DNA from: Akkermansiaceae bacterium
GTDB taxonomy: Bacteria; Verrucomicrobiota; Verrucomicrobiia; Verrucomicrobiales; Akkermansiaceae
Length of the DNA: 55,483 bases
Reading direction: 5' to 3'
Assembly (NCBI GenBank): GCA_028822935.1
Contig: JAPKCM010000030.1
Coordinates: 1 to 55,483, forward strand
Below, one piece after another: positions 53,949 through 55,483 of the stretch. Made by a program: the position numbers and the translations under genes. Position 1 is the stretch's first letter; the number at the start of each line of letters is the position of its first letter. The notes beneath the pieces are model-generated. The model was not told where the DNA came from. It saw only the letters and a program-made list of their open reading frames with translations, and searched no databases.

Positions 53949-55483
53949 CTACTCTTCGCGAACGCGATGGAAAAGTCGGGTAGTTCCAGCGGTAATCCCC
54001 GTGACGGTGAAGGTGGTTTCGAGGCCGCCGGATAACACGCTGTCGACCGCTTCCGCCCATGAATCGCTGGTGAGATCTTTCGAGGAGTCGATGGCGTAGG
54101 TTCTTCCGGGGGTCGAGTTCCAAGTCAGCGTGACCGACCCTGCCTCTTTGTCGTAAATGGCGTTAGTGATTTGGAACGGAACAGCCGCACCGCCGAACCT
54201 CGCTTTTTCGATCTCTTCCAGGGTGAGCGCGTAGTTGTAAATCCTCACATCGTCAATCCAGCCATCCCATTTGCGGCCGGAGTGATCGTCTCCGATCCTG
54301 AGGTCGATCCCGTTGGTGCTATCGGTATGAATCACTTCGTCCAGAGAGGCGCTGGGAGTCTCGAGTTGGCCGTCCACATAGAGAAGGATGTCTTCGACAT
54401 CGGGAGTTCCATCGTCTTCGAAGGTCATCGCCACGTGGTGCCAGGTCGCATCCACGATGTTCGTAGTACTGACGATATATCCACCGTTGACCTCGACTCG
54501 CAGGCCCCCGGGAACAGGGCCGTTGTTATTCTCTGCACGAAAGATCCACTTATCTCCAAGCTGATCCTGTCCAAAAGCAAGGATCGCCATGTTTTCAGCG
54601 CCATTGGGACTGACTCCGCGCGATTTGACCCATGCCATCAGGGTGCGCGCCGTCGTGCCCGAGAGTTCTGGTGCCTTGTAACCAGTGACGATAATCCTGT
54701 CCCCGGTGCCATCAAATTCAACTGACGCCGAGGTGCCCGCCAGCAGTGGCGGAACATCTGCGGTATCCCAAGCTGGCCCAGTGCCATCGCTGGGATCAAA
54801 ATTGCCGACGAGTCCGTTTTCGCTCACATCAGTGGTTGTCACTCCGGCCCCCTCTTCGAAGTCGAAGTGCGCAAGTAATCCCGGAGGGACGGCGGTCAAC
54901 GTGACTTGAGCCACCCGCGAGCCGGTCGCATTGGTTGCGGTCAGGGTGTAGATGGTCGTTTCGGTCGCACTGACCACCACAGTAGTCTCACCAGTAACAT
55001 CGCCCGGCACTGGAGCCAGACTCAGAGAGTCAGCGCCGAAGGTGCTCCATTCCAGCGTAGTGCTATCTCCGGTAGTGATGGTATTCGGTCCAGTGATCTC
55101 AAAACTGCTAATGTCAGGAAGTTCTCCAACATGGATGGTGAGCGTCAAAGTCTGAGCTTCGCCGCCGAGGGTCGCGGTCAAGGTGTAGGTTGTGGTGCCA
55201 ACAGGCATCAGCTCGATGCTGCCGGATCCGTCCGTCGTGATTGGGGCCACATCCCCGACTCCGTTGTCGATGACAAGCGTATCAAGAGCAGGATCGACCT
55301 CCCATGAGAGGGTCACGGTTCCGCCTGGTGGAATAGATTCGTCATCTGCGGTGAACGTGCTGAGGATTACCGGAATCCCGGTCCCGAGTTCCAAAATCTC
55401 CGCAGCGCTGAGTACTTCATCGTAGATGCGGATGTCGTCGAGCCAGCCATTCCACTCGCGCTGGGAGTGGTCGTCAGAGATCG
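53949..55483 (-). CDS. secreted LamG / Ig-like repeat protein, N-terminus outside window
   Basis: An open minus frame of 511 codons runs in from the window end; the 5' part is missing. Order in the visible part: the end of a first LamG domain (SDDHSQREWNGWLDDIRIYD), two Ig-like or PKD-like domains (LSWEVDPALDTL, TLEWSTFGADSL; each ends TTTYTLTAT- or TTIYTLTAT-like), then a complete LamG domain (HFDFEEGAGVTTTD, WHHVAMTFEDDG, DDHSGRKWDGWIDDVRIYNY). It closes with the C-terminal module VTLTWNSTPGRTYAIDSSKD...RLFHRV shared with other proteins here. Likely an adhesin or glycan-binding surface protein. It converges with the sialidase gene (19-bp gap). Confidence 0.85.
   Translation of the reverse strand, partial: ISDDHSQREWNGWLDDIRIYDEVLSAAEILELGTGIPVILSTFTADDESIPPGGTVTLSWEVDPALDTLVIDNGVGDVAPITTDGSGSIELMPVGTTTYTLTATLGGEAQTLTLTIHVGELPDISSFEITGPNTITTGDSTTLEWSTFGADSLSLAPVPGDVTGETTVVVSATETTIYTLTATNATGSRVAQVTLTAVPPGLLAHFDFEEGAGVTTTDVSENGLVGNFDPSDGTGPAWDTADVPPLLAGTSASVEFDGTGDRIIVTGYKAPELSGTTARTLMAWVKSRGVSPNGAENMAILAFGQDQLGDKWIFRAENNNGPVPGGLRVEVNGGYIVSTTNIVDATWHHVAMTFEDDGTPDVEDILLYVDGQLETPSASLDEVIHTDSTNGIDLRIGDDHSGRKWDGWIDDVRIYNYALTLEEIEKARFGGAAVPFQITNAIYDKEAGSVTLTWNSTPGRTYAIDSSKDLTSDSWAEAVDSVLSGGLETTFTVTGITAGTTRLFHRVREE

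Overview
The window looks like the chromosome of a free-living, probably marine or biofilm-associated member of the Verrucomicrobiota (PVC superphylum). The evidence is the protein repertoire: very large secreted proteins carrying lamin-tail (LTD), CotH-kinase, chitobiase-C and LamG modules; a PVC-type dehydrogenase with HEAT repeats and a C-terminal cytochrome c; PA14, FG-GAP/ASPIC, DUF3472 and DUF6268-like proteins; and Gfo/Idh/MocA enzymes with twin-arginine signals. Shine-Dalgarno motifs are rare and gene direction changes often. No rRNA, tRNA, CRISPR array, intact insertion sequence or phage gene was found.

Layout. 1-3 kb: a truncated His/Asp-repeat secreted protein, a spermidine-synthase-like methyltransferase and a secreted basic-secretory-protein-type peptidase. 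3.3-17 kb: two giant LTD/CotH surface proteins flank a molybdenum-cofactor segment (moaE, a mobA-moaD fusion, an internally deleted moaC) and an ornithine-cyclodeaminase-family gene. 17-26 kb: a rhomboid protease, a TSP3-repeat protein, an FG-GAP/ASPIC/thioredoxin-like gene interrupted by one in-frame TGA, and a secreted protein built from an internal duplication. 26-36 kb: a PQQ-type beta-propeller, an outer-membrane barrel, a DUF3472 protein, an oxidoreductase, a metallophosphoesterase and a PA14/beta-propeller protein. 36.6-42.5 kb: a complete RND efflux operon. 42.6-46.8 kb: a sugar-acid locus (GntP permease divergent from an IlvD/Edd dehydratase and a DapA-type lyase). 47-55.5 kb: a ceramidase/LamG/PVC-dehydrogenase/cytochrome c fusion, a sialidase-like BNR protein and a truncated LamG surface protein.

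Most genes serve the cell envelope and outside world: glycan and lipid breakdown, adhesion, export and sugar-acid use. The Moco segment and the efflux operon are the clearest multi-gene units.

The spacers are unusual. They hold many relics: an in-frame-collapsed moaC, an alpha/beta-hydrolase relic with a similar internal loss, tails of CehA/McbA and HRDC genes, a broken AraC regulator with a 25-bp palindromic insertion, a PA14 fragment and a signal-peptide/C-terminal-tail relic. They also hold a dispersed repeat of about 43 bp. The most testable novelty is the in-frame TGA at 21626-21628. It is followed at the correct distance by a hairpin with a GGUC loop like a bacterial SECIS, so the gene may encode a selenoprotein; a simple nonsense mutation is the main alternative.
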